Of a stretch of DNA of 64,000 nucleotides, positions 43,329 to 54,458 are shown piece by piece; within the stretch, counting starts at the first letter, position 1, and every line of letters begins with the position of its first letter. Made by a program: the position numbers and the translations under genes. Location: contig JAHWDD010000016.1 in the NCBI GenBank assembly GCA_023897205.1, positions 124,001 through 188,000 on the forward strand, written 5' to 3'. A model generated the notes under the pieces. It ran no database searches, was not told the DNA's origin, and saw only the letters and a program-made list of their open reading frames with translations. Source of the stretch: Exophiala sp. HKRS030 (taxonomy: Eukaryota; Ascomycota; Eurotiomycetes; Chaetothyriales; Herpotrichiellaceae).

Positions 43329-45439
43329 ATGGCCCAGGTCAATCAGCAAGATTTCATCTCTACCTTCCCAAACCGGCGAAGACCAATCACCGTCTGCTTA
43401 GAATGCTACCGGAGAAAATTGAAATGCAACCGAGTGAAGCCTTGCATCCAGTGTTGTACTCGAAAGGCCCCAGAAACGTGTTACTTCGCCGACGATGTGA
43501 GCTCGTCGCAATCCACTCCAACACCTCAGACACGAGTTGACCGCCTGGAAGCATACTCGGATATTGATACTGCCAGTCAGATACCGATAGCACAGGGATT
43601 AGTCGAGCGAGCTGGCTATTCTGCGACTTCGGCCAGCAGCACTTATCTTCGATTGAATGATGAAAGTGTTCAGCGACATCATCAGTCTATAACAAGGCTT
43701 ACGCCGATGGATTTGCAAGGCTTTCACGACGAGTATCGACACTTGGTATCGAAGTTGCCTCAACCTACCATAGTTCATGCGCTCATCGACTGCTTCTTGA
43801 CGGAAATCTTCTGGGCTTCCGTGCCAATTGACGAATACCGTCTGAGGACGTTATACAACGATTGGTTAAATGTCCCACTGGAAGAACATCTGAAGGACAA
43901 ATCGGACCATTCGCGAAGCGAACTTCTCTACTTACCCGCCTTGTTATTCCAGGTCCTGGCCAATGTTATGCTCCATTTGACACCTCAGCATGGTCCTGCC
44001 AGAAATTTGGGCCTCAAAGATAATTATGACTGCGCTCGTTTGTCGAAAACATTCTCCCTCTTCGGTAATAGGTTGATGTTTATCCTCGGAAGACAACGCC
44101 CAACTTTGTGCTCAGTAGAGCACGACCTCGTGGCGTGTTCCTGGTTGAAAGACTCAGGTCGAGGTAAGGAAGCCTGGCATAGCCTAGCCAATGCTGTCAG
44201 GTAAGGCTTTTGATAATCTTGACGGCAACAGTGTGCCGGGAACAAATATTCTTACTCATGTATTCTGGTAGGCAAGCTCAAGAACTAGGACTCCATCGAC
44301 TTCCTCAGGATATTGTACCATCAGAGCACGATCGGGATATGGGTCTAAGGAGCTCATACGATTTGGAGCAAAGTAAAAAGGCCTTTAACACCCTCTTTAC
44401 ATATGACAGGTATGTACACTTATTGACGCCAGTACTCTGCTAAATCATGCTCAGTATTGGGTCTTTCTTACTCGGTCGCCCAAGGTTGATGCATAGAGAA
44501 GACATTTCGACTCCGGCACCTACAGCATGGAAGCGCACTCAAGATATCGCCGGGTCAATGCCGTCTCCAGATAATGGCTTTCAAGATGTAGTAGGTATGC
44601 TTTTCTTGAATCTGGCACATCAAATTCACGATATACGATCTTTCTCGGCAAATGGGATATTTGCTTCGAACTACCTCAAAGTAGCAGAGGTCCATGGACA
44701 ACTATCGTCACTGCGAGAAATGATATTGCTCTCACTACAAGAACATGGTCAGAGAACAGCCACTACTCCACAAATGCTACGACGAAGTCACCTACGCCTG
44801 ACCTTGTTGAATACAGTCGATGCTGTCATCATTGCCCTGCATCGTCCTTTTATCGGAAGCCACTCTACCAGCCACTCAGCGGCTTTAACAGCTGCTCTCG
44901 ACGGCTTGGACCTTCAACACTCCATCTTTGATCTTATTCCTCACCCGCAAGTAAAGCAATGGGCGACTACACTCTCCATCATCGAAACATCTGTATTCCT
45001 TTGCGGCATCATGATAGATCTCCCTCCACAAGATCCTGCCGAGGGCCGTCGCATCCGACAGGCAATACTCCTGGCGATCGGGAGGCTCTCTGCTACAAAA
45101 GACCTCAGCCCATTGGCAGAAGCAGGGGAGCAGGTCCTACGTCAATTTTACCAGAAGATCCAGTCGGCTCGCCAACCGATGCTGGACCATGGCGAGTCGC
45201 ATCAACTGAGCGCTGTGCCCGAGTTTTTGTTCCAACAAAGTGGTCAACTGTCAGATATTCCGATACCACCGCCGCAGCAAGCTCCGGAAGAGATGTATCA
45301 GACATTATTCGGTGACCAACAAACTTTCCTGAATTCCTTCGGCCTCTTTCAGAATGAGAGCTCTCCGTTCGAATATAGTGCATACAGCATTCCTGAGGAG
45401 ATTTTAAATACGGCGGACTTCCACTGGCCGGAAACTTGA
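43329..45439 (+). CDS. Zn2Cys6 transcription factor with fungal-specific middle region
   Basis: Exons 43329-44200, 44272-44409 and 44455-45439 give 664 residues; introns of 71 and 45 bases keep frame. The binuclear zinc cluster lies near the N-terminus (C23, C26, C33, C39, C42, C51; spacing C-x2-C-x6-C-x5-C-x2-C-x8-C), followed by the fungal transcription-factor region (ELGLHRLP, then SFLLGRPRLMHRED). The C-terminus is Gln/Pro-rich and ends in an acidic-aromatic tail. The in-frame extension upstream to 43044 is rejected because the cluster should sit close to the N-terminus. Divergence from the aldo/keto reductase suggests local control; this is inference. Target genes are unknown. Confidence 0.9.
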
Positions 45440-45766
45440 TTAACTACGTTCGGGATCAACGGCACGAGATGTGTAGATTGACCATTAGTACCTGAGAGAA
45501 GGAATCTGGGCTTTTGATACGGACCGAGGTTTGGCAGCAGGCTGCTTTAGTAGAGCTTCGACTTGGATACGGGACAATTGCCCAATAGGTAGCCGCGCAA
45601 TTGAAGCTCACGCAATAGCGGCACCACAGTGCTCCCCAATCAAGGATAAGCCGCATAGCTAGAACTTGGCGTCCAGATGCCCCCAAGGACCGCAGACTGC
45701 GCTCGACCTTCGAATGACTGCTCGTGCATTTGCTCTTCGCTCCCCGTTCCAACGCACCACCGAGCC
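45440..45766. other. Intergenic gap before NDUFS4
   Basis: About 325 bases between two plus-strand genes; promoter of the complex I subunit gene. Nothing else seen. Confidence 0.45.
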
Positions 45767-46605
45767 ATGTCTTTTTTACGCTCGCAGAGCTCCCTCCGGC
45801 TCTCACGAGCGTGCACCACACAGATTCCGCGATCGTCGACGAGATGGCTATCATCGACGCCGCAACGGCGACTGGGTGAACCCGACCCTAAAGCTATCCC
45901 GGACGTCCAGGCGATGCAGATGACCGAGGACCAAGCCTCCATGGTCGAGGTCGCCCGTCAGCCCGAAGGTGGTGTCGCCGTCGAAGGATACCACCCGGAC
46001 CACCAGCCAGACTACACCGCCACCATAGACCACGGAACGTCCACCTACTCCCCAGTCCCGAAGCGAGTCATGAACGGCAGCGAACCTGGCGAGACCACAC
46101 CCGCGGCCGTACTCTCAGGAGCTCCAGTCGACCTACAAGCCAGGACGGTCAGGTATGCCCCCCCCCCCAAAAAAGACTCCGAAAACCCTCCCCCGAACCC
46201 TGCTTTGAGGGAAAAACAAAACACACCTCAAGGATTTGGACCCGAGTTGAGATGTCGAAGTGCTAATAATGAGCTCTTTTTTCTTGTTCTTCTAGGATCT
46301 ACAAACCGGTCCGACCTGCCACACAATCCGGGACGTGGGGTGGTCACGCCTGGCGGATGGACTGGGACCCTTTGCCCAAAGGTCACCGGTGGGAGAATCC
46401 GTTGATGGGTTGGCAGTCCTCGGGGGATTTCATGCAGGGGACCAAACTCAACTTCAAGTCCAGAGACGACGCCGTCTCCTTCGCCGAGAAACAAGGCTAC
46501 GAGTGGTACGTCCAAGAGCCCAACGAGAGACGGTTCGTACCAAAGGCCTACGCCAACAACTTTGTCCACGAGCCGGGCCCGTTGAAACACATCAAGACCA
46601 AATAA
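45767..46605 (+). CDS. NDUFS4: Mitochondrial complex I subunit NDUFS4 (18/21 kDa)
   Basis: Exons 45767-46152 and 46296-46605 (143-base intron, GTATGC...CTAG) encode 231 residues. The first 35 residues are rich in Ser/Arg with few acids (MSFLRSQSSLRLSRACTTQ), a mitochondrial targeting sequence; the start at 45767 was chosen for this and because the upstream ATG at 45677 gives a Cys-rich leader. The second exon holds the NDUFS4 domain: VRPATQSGTWGGHAWRMDWDP, LMGWQSSGDFMQGTKLNF, AVSFAEKQGYEWYVQEP. Function: accessory subunit of NADH:ubiquinone oxidoreductase near the N-module, needed for stable electron input. A run of C bases follows the donor site. Confidence 0.93.
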
Positions 46606-47438
46606 ATGAATAATAAGCTTGGGGAAAAAAGAAAGAGCCAAAGGAAGATCGGGGATGGGGGGGGGGGAGACGATCTCTCTCTCTCACACACACACACACA
46701 CGGGAAGTACACAGTACTGTGAAGAGCGTTGAAACGTGTGGCCCTGTTTATGCCTGTGAAGTGCACGCATGCAGTGGATTGTATATAGGGAAGCTATCCA
46801 ATAGCCTACAAGGAAAGAGAGAAGAAAAAAAAGATGAACATGCAAACCACAAAACGATGCCGGCGTTTTTCATTGCTGACGCTGTCTCCGTTGACCTATT
46901 GCTCATGCTGGCTTGTTCACGTCAGTAGATATGGGTGTATTGAAACGATCACCACCCGAAGCAGGTACACCCAAAGCTCCCGTCGTTGGAACCATAACGC
47001 GATGCATCATGACTGTACATGAATTTCGTGGTATTGATTGATCCGGTGAGTGTCCTCCACCTTTAAGCAGACATTCTACTATAGCACAGATATCCGGGAA
47101 GCTGGTATGGATCTTGAATAGGAAGGAAAACTATTCATCATTCACTTCATCATACTCATGAAACTAATAGTACAGGGTTATCACAACAGCAACAACAGCA
47201 GGAACTCCTTCATCTTCATAACGGCGGGCCCCTTTATCACAACAACCAGTTCATCGTCATGTCGAAATCACCCACAGGAAAGAAATTACCTAAAGGTGTC
47301 TTTCTTGTCCATCATCATCGACATCCTCCTCTGTTGCAGCTTTTGGGAGTTGACGACTGAAATGCTCATTACCGTCAACGGTCAAAGGAGGAAGAGGTGA
47401 TTGTGACGGTTGGCTGGCATCGGTGCTCGCTCGTCCAT
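46606..47438. other. Intergenic gap between convergent genes
   Basis: About 830 bases downstream of NDUFS4 and of the Grg1-like gene. It carries a G11 run (46657-46667) and the TC/AC tract. No gene seen. Confidence 0.5.
46674..46701. repeat. (TC)6-(AC)8 microsatellite
   Basis: A TC run passes directly into an AC run just downstream of the NDUFS4 stop; a G11 run precedes it at 46657-46667. Confidence 0.9.
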
Positions 47439-47853
47439 CTAGTAATTGTGCTTGGCAGCATGTTTGTCGACGTCGGCCGCGCGCTTGTGGGAAGATTCGT
47501 GGATCTTGTCCTTGATGGCATCGCCAGCAGCTCGGAGTCGTGTGGAGGAACGGACATTTGGGTCCTTTGCGATCCTGCGACAGTTGACGAGGTCAGTTCT
47601 CAAAGTCTTTCGGTCTCGCGGCGGCGACATGGTATATGCTGTGCCTGGTGACAAAAGACTTACTGCTTGTTCGTCTCCTTGCTGGCAGCGTGAGCACCTC
47701 CTTGGGTCTTGTGGGAGATCCAATTTCCGGTATTTCTGATCATCGGACGTGTTAGTGGACATTTTGGTCTTGTCCGTTTCTGGGTTGGTAGAGCACAAAG
47801 ATGATGCCTCTCTTCAAGGTGTTCATGTGATACACATACCTGATGGCATTCAT
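47439..47853 (-). CDS. grg-1: Grg1/CCG-1-like small stress protein, three exons, 73 residues
   Basis: Exons 47840-47853, 47664-47735 and 47439-47574 are joined by introns of 104 and 89 bases (GTATGT...TCAG and GTAAGT...GCAG). The product starts MNAIRNTGNWISHKTQGG and continues with AHAASKETNKQIAKDPNV, RLRAAGDAIKDKIHES and a Lys/His/Asp tail ending AAKHNY. The small, hydrophilic, Lys/Ala/Asp-rich sequence with SKETNKQ-AKD and DAIxDKxxExxHK matches the glucose-repressible Grg-1/clock-controlled CCG-1 family. These proteins are abundant under starvation, light and clock control, and their molecular role is unknown. The first exon is only 14 bases. A TATA-like tract lies about 165 bases upstream. 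The longer ORF through this locus reads introns and is not the product. Confidence 0.85.
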
Positions 47854-48846
47854 GTTTGCAAGAGGTACTTGGAGTGGTAGTAATAGTAGTGATGCTGTGT
47901 TTTGTTTTCAGAGGCTCAATTGAAGTCTGCAAGGCCAAAGGTATCAAAGGATATTTGGGACAGTGGATAACGATGGAGAATTGGAAATGTTGATCCGGTC
48001 AAAGGACTAGGATTATATATATGCAATTCTCAGAATCCGAGATATACCTTGGGCTTTTTGATTTTACATGGGATTGTTCCTTCCCCCATTCTGTCCTTTA
48101 CAGTCTGAAAAGACGATGTCATGGTGCATGAAAAGAGGGTGTGTTCCCGGCAGCCACGGGACTATCACGAACCGCAGCTCTCTCAGATGGTCGAGTAGGA
48201 AGCCGCAAACGATCTACGCGAGTCAAAAACAGTTGAACGATGCAAGCGTTGACAACTCTCCCGTTGGCTTTACAGGAGGTGAGAAGAAACTTCTTGCCAA
48301 TCAAGCATCACCAACGTAGATGCGAAACCTGTTTTCTTGCTAAGGGGCTCGAATAGACTTGGGGCCATCTGACCCGATGACGGATGATCCCGTAAGATGA
48401 GTGGTTTATAAGAACTTGAAATTGTTACCGGAGGACGAAGTAGCGTCGGTGGCCATGGGTGGAAGGGGGAGGAGGAGGAGGAGGCGTCGCCGGCGAGATC
48501 GATGATGTCGGGGGGATCGTTTCTCTAACTACGTCATCCGGAGATCCTTGGGAGTTTGGGTGGCGGCTCGTAATTGTACTGGAGGTACAAAAAAGTTCCG
48601 GCCTTGCGGTTGCGGTAGGTGGCTAGCCTTGCTTGCAGACCCAAGAACGATGTTACGAGTACAAGGACGGTTACGAAGTGGAAGCGAGGATAGTAATCAG
48701 CAGTAGACTTGTACTTTCTAGCATAGGCCCAGGTCAAGCTCTTGGTCGGCATGCAAGAAGTCAAAACCCAGGACTATCTTCATCTCAAAAGTTACCATGC
48801 GTCCACGGCAACTCATGCTCTCTCGGCTCCATCAAGCTACAAGTCC
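47854..48846. other. Gene-free interval upstream of the Grg1-like gene
   Basis: About 990 bases containing the Grg1-like promoter and the 3' region of the secreted Gly/His-rich gene. A GGA/GAG-rich stretch is at about 48463-48490. One TACGAGTAC motif lies at 48654-48662. The short ORFs lack motifs. Confidence 0.45.
48014..48022 (-). promoter_or_regulatory. TATA-like tract upstream of the Grg1-like gene
   Basis: TATATATAT about 165 bases before the ATG at 47853, a strong TATA-like element as expected for a highly expressed gene with a long leader. Position-based call. Confidence 0.4.
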
Positions 48847-49861
48847 CTAGCTCTTCTTGCACTTGATACTGATTATACCGTTCCCCAACATACCATAATC
48901 TTCCAAGAACTGAGACGTGTGATAGTTGGGGGTTCCAGGGTACTTCCAACCTGGAGCAGTGACCCAGCCCTTGTCGTTGCAGTCCTTTTGTTCATAAACG
49001 GCGCAAGTGAAGCCCTTGTCGGGACCCATCGATCCGTTGGAATCGTACATCCTGTGACTTGAGTCAGCAAAGTTCCCCTGACAATATAGGGGTCGAAGGG
49101 AGTATTGACCTATTGTAGCATTGTCCGTCCTTCAGAGGAGTCCACTTGCAAGGCATGACCCAGTTTTGATGGCTACACTCGTACACACCGAGCTCGGTGG
49201 CACGAGTACGGAGGTGATGAGGGAAACCATGTTCGTGATTCCCGTGGTCTCCGTGGTCTTGACCATGCCGATTGTGCTGCTCTCCGTGTTCACCGGGTTG
49301 GAAATCTCGAGGATGGTTGCCATTACCGAAACCTTGGCCCTGGTGCTCTCCAGTGTGACCCAAGCCTTCTCCACCGTGCTCATTTTGGCTCTCGTGTCCA
49401 CTGGGATGGTAGTCCCGAGGGTGATTGCCCTGGCCATCAGATCCTCCTGTGCGCCCCTGATCACCATGGCCGAACCCTTGTTTAACCCAGTCTCCAAGGT
49501 TTGCATGCTCGTGCGCGAAATCTTCATCTCGAGCGCGGTTGCCTTTGTTGTTACCTCGACTATGATCACCATGGTCCTGCATGCCCTGACCTTGGCCTGC
49601 GCCACCACTTTGAGGGCCATGATTATCTTTCCATCCCTGAGCGTCATATCCTCGACCACCGTGACCCTGTCCACCTTGATTACCGCCTCCGTATTCTTGG
49701 CCACCGTGGCCACTTCCACCAGAGTTTCCACCTTGGTATTCACCGCTGTGCTTCATGCTGTCTCCTCCAGAGCCTTGCCATCCTTGCTCTTGACCAGGAT
49801 ATGCCAAAGTGAGGGTGGCTACTGTAGCCCAGAGGAGTACTGAAGTTTTGATAGCTACCAT
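48847..49861 (-). CDS. Secreted Gly/His/Gln-rich protein with C-terminal six-Cys domain, two exons
   Basis: Exons 49110-49861 and 48847-49051 across a 58-base intron (GTCAAT...ACAG, with a CTGAC branch-like site) give 318 residues. The signal peptide is MVAIKTSVLLWATVATLTLAYP. Residues 22-215 are low-complexity: Gly, His, Gln, Asp and Asn, with the phrase GNHPRD followed by Y or F twice and many HGD/HGG units. The last 90 residues form a compact domain with six Cys (in ECS, PCK, QCY, TCA, DCN and KCK) plus GWVTAPGWKYPGTPNY. I do not recognise the domain. The layout suggests an extracellular matrix, wall or effector-like protein; His-rich repeats could bind metal, which is a guess. Coding bias and exact splicing make the gene credible. 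Confidence 0.75.
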
Positions 49862-51955
49862 TGTTAGTTGACGTGAGTGACTATGTAAGCAGGTCTTGCT
49901 CGTAGCAATTATGTATGGTCAAGAGAACACCGAAGCATTATCGGCGAGATATAGACCTCCCTGGAGAACTTTGACCAAGTCATCCAAGAAAGAAGACCTT
50001 TGTCCCTCCGAAGACGGCAAGCGGATCATCGTCGAAACACGTCCTTGATGGAGAGTACAAGACGCTTTCGAGAGAAGAGCAAAGCATTGTATCGAGATTG
50101 CCGCCAACAGACATGGTCCAAAAAGGACGAGGGAAATGTCAAGGACAAAGCTCGGTCTTAGTATTGTTGTTGAACAAGGCTCTGCTCCTTAATATTGTTC
50201 TCAACATACGCCGAACATCTGCCGGTGTCGATGCGACCTTGTTGATCCAGAACAATGAAATCGAACAGATACTGTATGGCAAGCTTCACTCGATGTGGAA
50301 AGAGATAAGAAGATGGTTGGATACCTACTGAAGCGTCTTTTTCGACAGCATAGGCTCGTGCATCTGAGGTTGAACGAGAGGTTGGAGGGAGCGATAGGCA
50401 GCAGGTACAAGTCATTCGTCCCTAGAGAATCTTGACTGTCCACAGCATACCTACGTAGTTGGCAATATCTCGAGGAGCGAACCCTCCCTGTAATTAACTC
50501 CCCAGCCTTCTTGTTCTGTGCATGGGAAGAAAGAAGTTGACTTGGGCTTAGTGAGATCGGGTGGCGGCGGCCGGGACGTCCCTCTCTGTCTGGGGAGGCA
50601 AAAGGCACCGGGACGATGCGAAGAACAGTTGATGTTTTCCTTCCAACCAAAACAATGTCAAATCCATCTTCCTCTCTACCTACCTAGGTAAACCATCATA
50701 AACTGAGAAACTTGTCTTGTCTGCAATGATAACTTGCTACCCTCCATCAGACAGACTATTGAATCACTACCCCTGTGTTGTTGGGGGCTGAATGGATGCC
50801 CTATTGTTCAGTTGCCCCTCACTTCAATCTCCTTCGAACACGTCGTGCCGCCTGCGATCACGAAATTTCTCTCATCTGGGATATCCCTGCCAGATGCTTC
50901 TCTAAGACAACAATCCATTACCATACTATGTGTTATCAACTGACACGACACTGCACCTTCGATCCGAAGTCGCTAAGTACCTAGTAATGACACTACTTCG
51001 GATCGCCGTCTTGCATCTTGCCGAGTCCTGGGATAGGCTTGGAACCTGACATTAGGGCCCTGACCCTGGTCAAGAAACCTCCATTACAGACATCGGAGCT
51101 GACCATCCGCAGAACCTACTGCGAGGTCCATGTCACTACGAATGCTTGCACAGCCTGATTGATTCGTTAGGGAACAGAGCCTACGAGATCGGATGGGGGT
51201 TGCATCCAGCCCAGCAGTTAGCTGCATATTTGACAACGGCTCGTTATCCAACTACTGTAGGTTCCTTCCAGTGACAAGATCAAACCCAACATTATGTTTT
51301 CGCGATCTACTGTACCATGTCCATTATTGCATGAGAGACCTTGCGATCGCCCAGTTCTACAGATGCAGCCTTTTCGACCTCATTACGTTGCCCAGAATCT
51401 GCTAAGATTAGTTCACGTCACACATTGATGCATCTCAGCTGAACGAGATTAGCGCACACACAACAACAACAACAGCCATGGCTCGAAAAGGTGTTGTGCA
51501 GGCCTGTATCGAGAGGGTCTCGAAATATAGCTTCTCTCCACATGTTTATGGCAGAGTCTGACTCCCGAGCAGACAGACGGCATAACGTCGACCCTCCGTT
51601 CCCTAGGCGAGGCCTCGCGAATCGCCCTGCAAGCCACCTGTCAGTTTTTGCCCTCCATTTGCTGATCGAATCATGCCTTGGCTGAGACTGCTCCTTGATA
51701 GCACCACAATTGACAGGTCGCCCGTCGACATATCTGGTAAAGTGAGTATCTTTATTGAATCCTGTGCATCCGAAGTGGCGAACCCTCTCCCCGGACTTGA
51801 GTCCAGCCAACGCAATGAGTGCCAACATCCTGGTACTGAAGGGCCGGACAAGGTGTAACGGAGTTGCCAATGTATATATCGACAAGTGACACCTGTAGGA
51901 AGGCTCCTCAACCTTCTCGACTCTGGATTTGTGCACCTCAAGACAACCTTTCAAA
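49862..51955. other. Gene-free interval of 2.1 kb
   Basis: Divergent region between the secreted protein gene (minus) and the 7TM gene (plus). The ORFs are short and motif-free. A CTACCTAGGTA motif is at about 50689. It probably holds two long promoters. Confidence 0.45.
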
Positions 51956-53333
51956 ATGTTGGAATCTACTGATGCAATCCTAATGGGCACAAGCATTGTC
52001 CTCTCCCTGTCGACCCTAGTGTCGATATCGGTACAGTTGGAGAGACAATTGACGACTGCTGGCCGGCTAGACGCAAGCAAGTGTAAGTAGGAAAGCAGCT
52101 CACCTCTGGTTGCAACGACTGACAACCATTAGGGTTTCTTGTGACAAGTGCGGTACGAACAGGACATCCGTGCACTACGACAAACACGATACTTACCGAA
52201 TACTGCAGGTCTTTGCCATGATAATGACAGGATTGGTCTGTGCAGGTTAGTTTCATGCTTACAACTTGTCCTTCGACCTTTAGCTAACGTATCACAGCCG
52301 CTGCTCACGGCCTCGGAGCTTCGATTTCTCGAGAAGAGTTTGGGAGACGGGAGAAGCTACAGAAGGTGCAGCCTGAATACCATTTTACGTTGTCCTGTAC
52401 CGGCGCTGATCAGACTCAGCTCCTTATCGCGGTCCTCCCTCCCTACTTCCTCTGCAACATGTTCGTCAAGCACGCTTGGCTTACATTCTACTATGCACTG
52501 GCACGAACTCGCACTCAAAGATGGATCATCCACTTTATGCAGCTCGTTGCCTTCGGGTTCGGAATCAGCTCCATCCTCGTAATCCTGCTGCAATGTATAC
52601 CATTGAGCCATGTTTGGACAAGAGCTCGAGATCCACCCCCAGAGGATGACGCACACTGTGTCAATCTGATGGCATACTTCTACTTCAACGCAGCCTTTAT
52701 GGTTGTGAATGACACTGTGATGTACATGCTACCGGTCTTTCTGCTACGGAATGTCGATATGTTGAGAGGACACCGATGGGGGATCTACACACTGTTTGCC
52801 GTCGGTGGAGTGTGAGTGGATCCGGTATGCTTTCTGACATACAAATTGCTAATGCCGTCAACAGCGTTGTGCTGGCAAGCATATTGCGTCTCATAGCCGT
52901 CCATGAGCTGGACAAGTCGAACAATTTCTCCGGTAAGCACATCCATGAGTTGCGTTTTGTTTCAAATCGTCGATCGCCACAAGACGGCTGACACTTGTCG
53001 TGCACAGAAAACTATGCACTCATTTTTCTCTGGGCGGCGGTCGAAAATCACTTGGGGATCTGCGTAGCATGTGCCGGCGCTGTCAAGCAGAAGACAATCC
53101 GTGCGGTTGACAGCATCAGAAAGTCATACGGGTCAATCCGGCACAAGCCATGGCCACCGACGTCCTTCACCATGGTGACGCAGGACACCGAACATCGAAA
53201 CTTATACACACGCCCCAGCAGTATGCCTTCGCCCACAGCAGCCTCTGACAACAAGGATGGGGATGTCCACTTGGAGCTGCACCAAGTGCCATCCAACGCC
53301 AATACTGCCACTACGGTGACATCACCGGTTTGA
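51956..53333 (+). CDS. Pth11-like/rhodopsin-type 7TM membrane protein, five exons
   Basis: Exons 51956-52080, 52133-52245, 52298-52811, 52865-52932 and 53008-53333 give 381 residues. Each junction keeps frame and makes family-like sequence: ILQVFAMIMTGLVCA then AAAHGLGASISREEFG, then AWLTFYYALARTRTQRWI, and finally ENYALIFLWAAVENHLGICVACAGAVK, which is the typical last helix of fungal Pth11-related rhodopsin-domain proteins (W...VE...GI...C.P/A). About seven hydrophobic segments and a 90-residue cytoplasmic tail are visible. Family knowledge: Pth11 senses host surfaces in a plant pathogen, but most relatives are uncharacterised and expanded in Pezizomycotina. The first two introns (52 bases each) are the least certain. 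The N-terminus is short, with no CFEM domain. Confidence 0.8.
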
Positions 53334-53942
53334 TATCCCTCGCCGCAGTGTTGGCCATCTCATTTTGGAATGTCTTTTTCTTGGATCATGGAGAAGTGAA
53401 CAAATATATGATCTGACAGAGATGATTCGAGCCAAGAATGACTGGCCAGAGTGTATGTATTGACCGGGAAAGTGAAAGTAAGTCCGCGATGAACGAGGTT
53501 ATGAAGGATATGAAAGACATGAGGAGTATGAGCGATATGAGGAGGGATATGAGGAAAATTGACGTGGATGAAAAGCTATCTCAAAATCTAGTGTGTAATT
53601 CTAGTTTTCTTTCAGCATCCCATTGATGGCCGTGAAGTTACATGCCCAAGGTACTATCTGTGTTGTCAAGCCCAGGTGGGAAGATGAAACCAGACACTAA
53701 CGAATATTCTTTCCGTATCGCCCAACACTTACTAGTTGGCACCGGTCTCAGGCATCGATCAAAGGTTTGGGAGCTTGCTTGTCTGCATATTTAGTCTGCC
53801 TGCACGGCGTCATCCCCCAATGTCTCGAATTGTTCAACCCCACGACGACGGATCGCGTACGATTTTGAGATGAAATGAGACGGCCCCAATATCCGTGTGA
53901 GTGGTTTCATTCGATCCGCCATCTCACGAACTTTCTGTTCTT
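53334..53942. other. Intergenic gap between convergent genes, with ATGA-type repeats
   Basis: About 610 bases after the 7TM gene. Between 53489 and 53560 the sequence repeats units such as ATGAAGGAT, ATGAGG and ATGAGCGAT. A short plus-strand ORF would encode Met/Asp/Arg/Lys heptad-like repeats, but it lies in the expected 3' UTR and is not called a gene. Confidence 0.5.
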
Positions 53943-54458
53943 TCATAACTTGGCCCCCTTTTTGTCGTTGTTCCGTAGTAACCTCTCATAGCCCCTTCTC
54001 ATGTGACTCGGCATTCCTTTTTTGTCGGGTTTCCCCAGTTGACCGTCGTGTTGATTCACAAAGACGTGTGTCGAACCCCCGACGGCTTTGACGTCGTCGT
54101 CACCTTTTCGAAAGATGCCGACCTCGTACATGACGCTCGCCTTGCCCAACTTGACGACGCGTAACCCACACTCGACCACGTCGGGGTAAGACACCGACCC
54201 GAAATAGTCGCAGTAGGTGTTGGCGATGATCCCGGCCTGCACGTCCCGGTTCACCTTGTACCCGCACTCCTCGATCATGTACTGGTTCACGATGCTGTCT
54301 ATCAAAACCCCGTAGTAAGGGTTGTTCATGTGTCCAAAAACGTCGTTGTCGTTCCACCGGAGTCGGAAATCCAGGTGGTAGTTGTAGTCGCGACGACGGC
54401 GGAGTCGTTTGGACGCCAGGTCCAGACCGAGTTGGTTTTTTTCTTCCGGTGGTGGCAT
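53943..54458 (-). CDS. Hotdog-fold acyl-CoA thioesterase (4-hydroxybenzoyl-CoA thioesterase-like)
   Basis: Intronless, 171 residues. After a basic N-terminus, the sequence LRWNDNDVFGHMNNPYYGVLIDSIVNQYM holds the FGHMNN motif of the 4HBT family, with the acidic residue just upstream (D in WNDND) as the expected catalytic or general-base residue. The strands VVECGLRVVKLGKASVMYEVGIFRKG and VGGSTHVFV complete the single hotdog domain. Function: hydrolyses a small acyl-CoA thioester; the substrate is unknown. The N-terminal 25 residues (ASKRLRRRRDY) are Arg-rich and could be a weak mitochondrial or nuclear signal, but this is not clear. Confidence 0.88.
   Translation of the reverse strand: MPPPEEKNQLGLDLASKRLRRRRDYNYHLDFRLRWNDNDVFGHMNNPYYGVLIDSIVNQYMIEECGYKVNRDVQAGIIANTYCDYFGSVSYPDVVECGLRVVKLGKASVMYEVGIFRKGDDDVKAVGGSTHVFVNQHDGQLGKPDKKGMPSHMRRGYERLLRNNDKKGAKL

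Noticed and set aside
49121..49843. 240-residue plus-strand ORF opposite the Gly/His-rich gene
   Set aside because: Hydrophobic Val/Thr-rich sequence arises from complementing Gly/His codons; the minus strand has a signal peptide and a spliced Cys domain.
51418..52125. 235-residue minus-strand ORF
   Set aside because: No family; it overlaps the first exon of the 7TM gene and looks like chance open frame.
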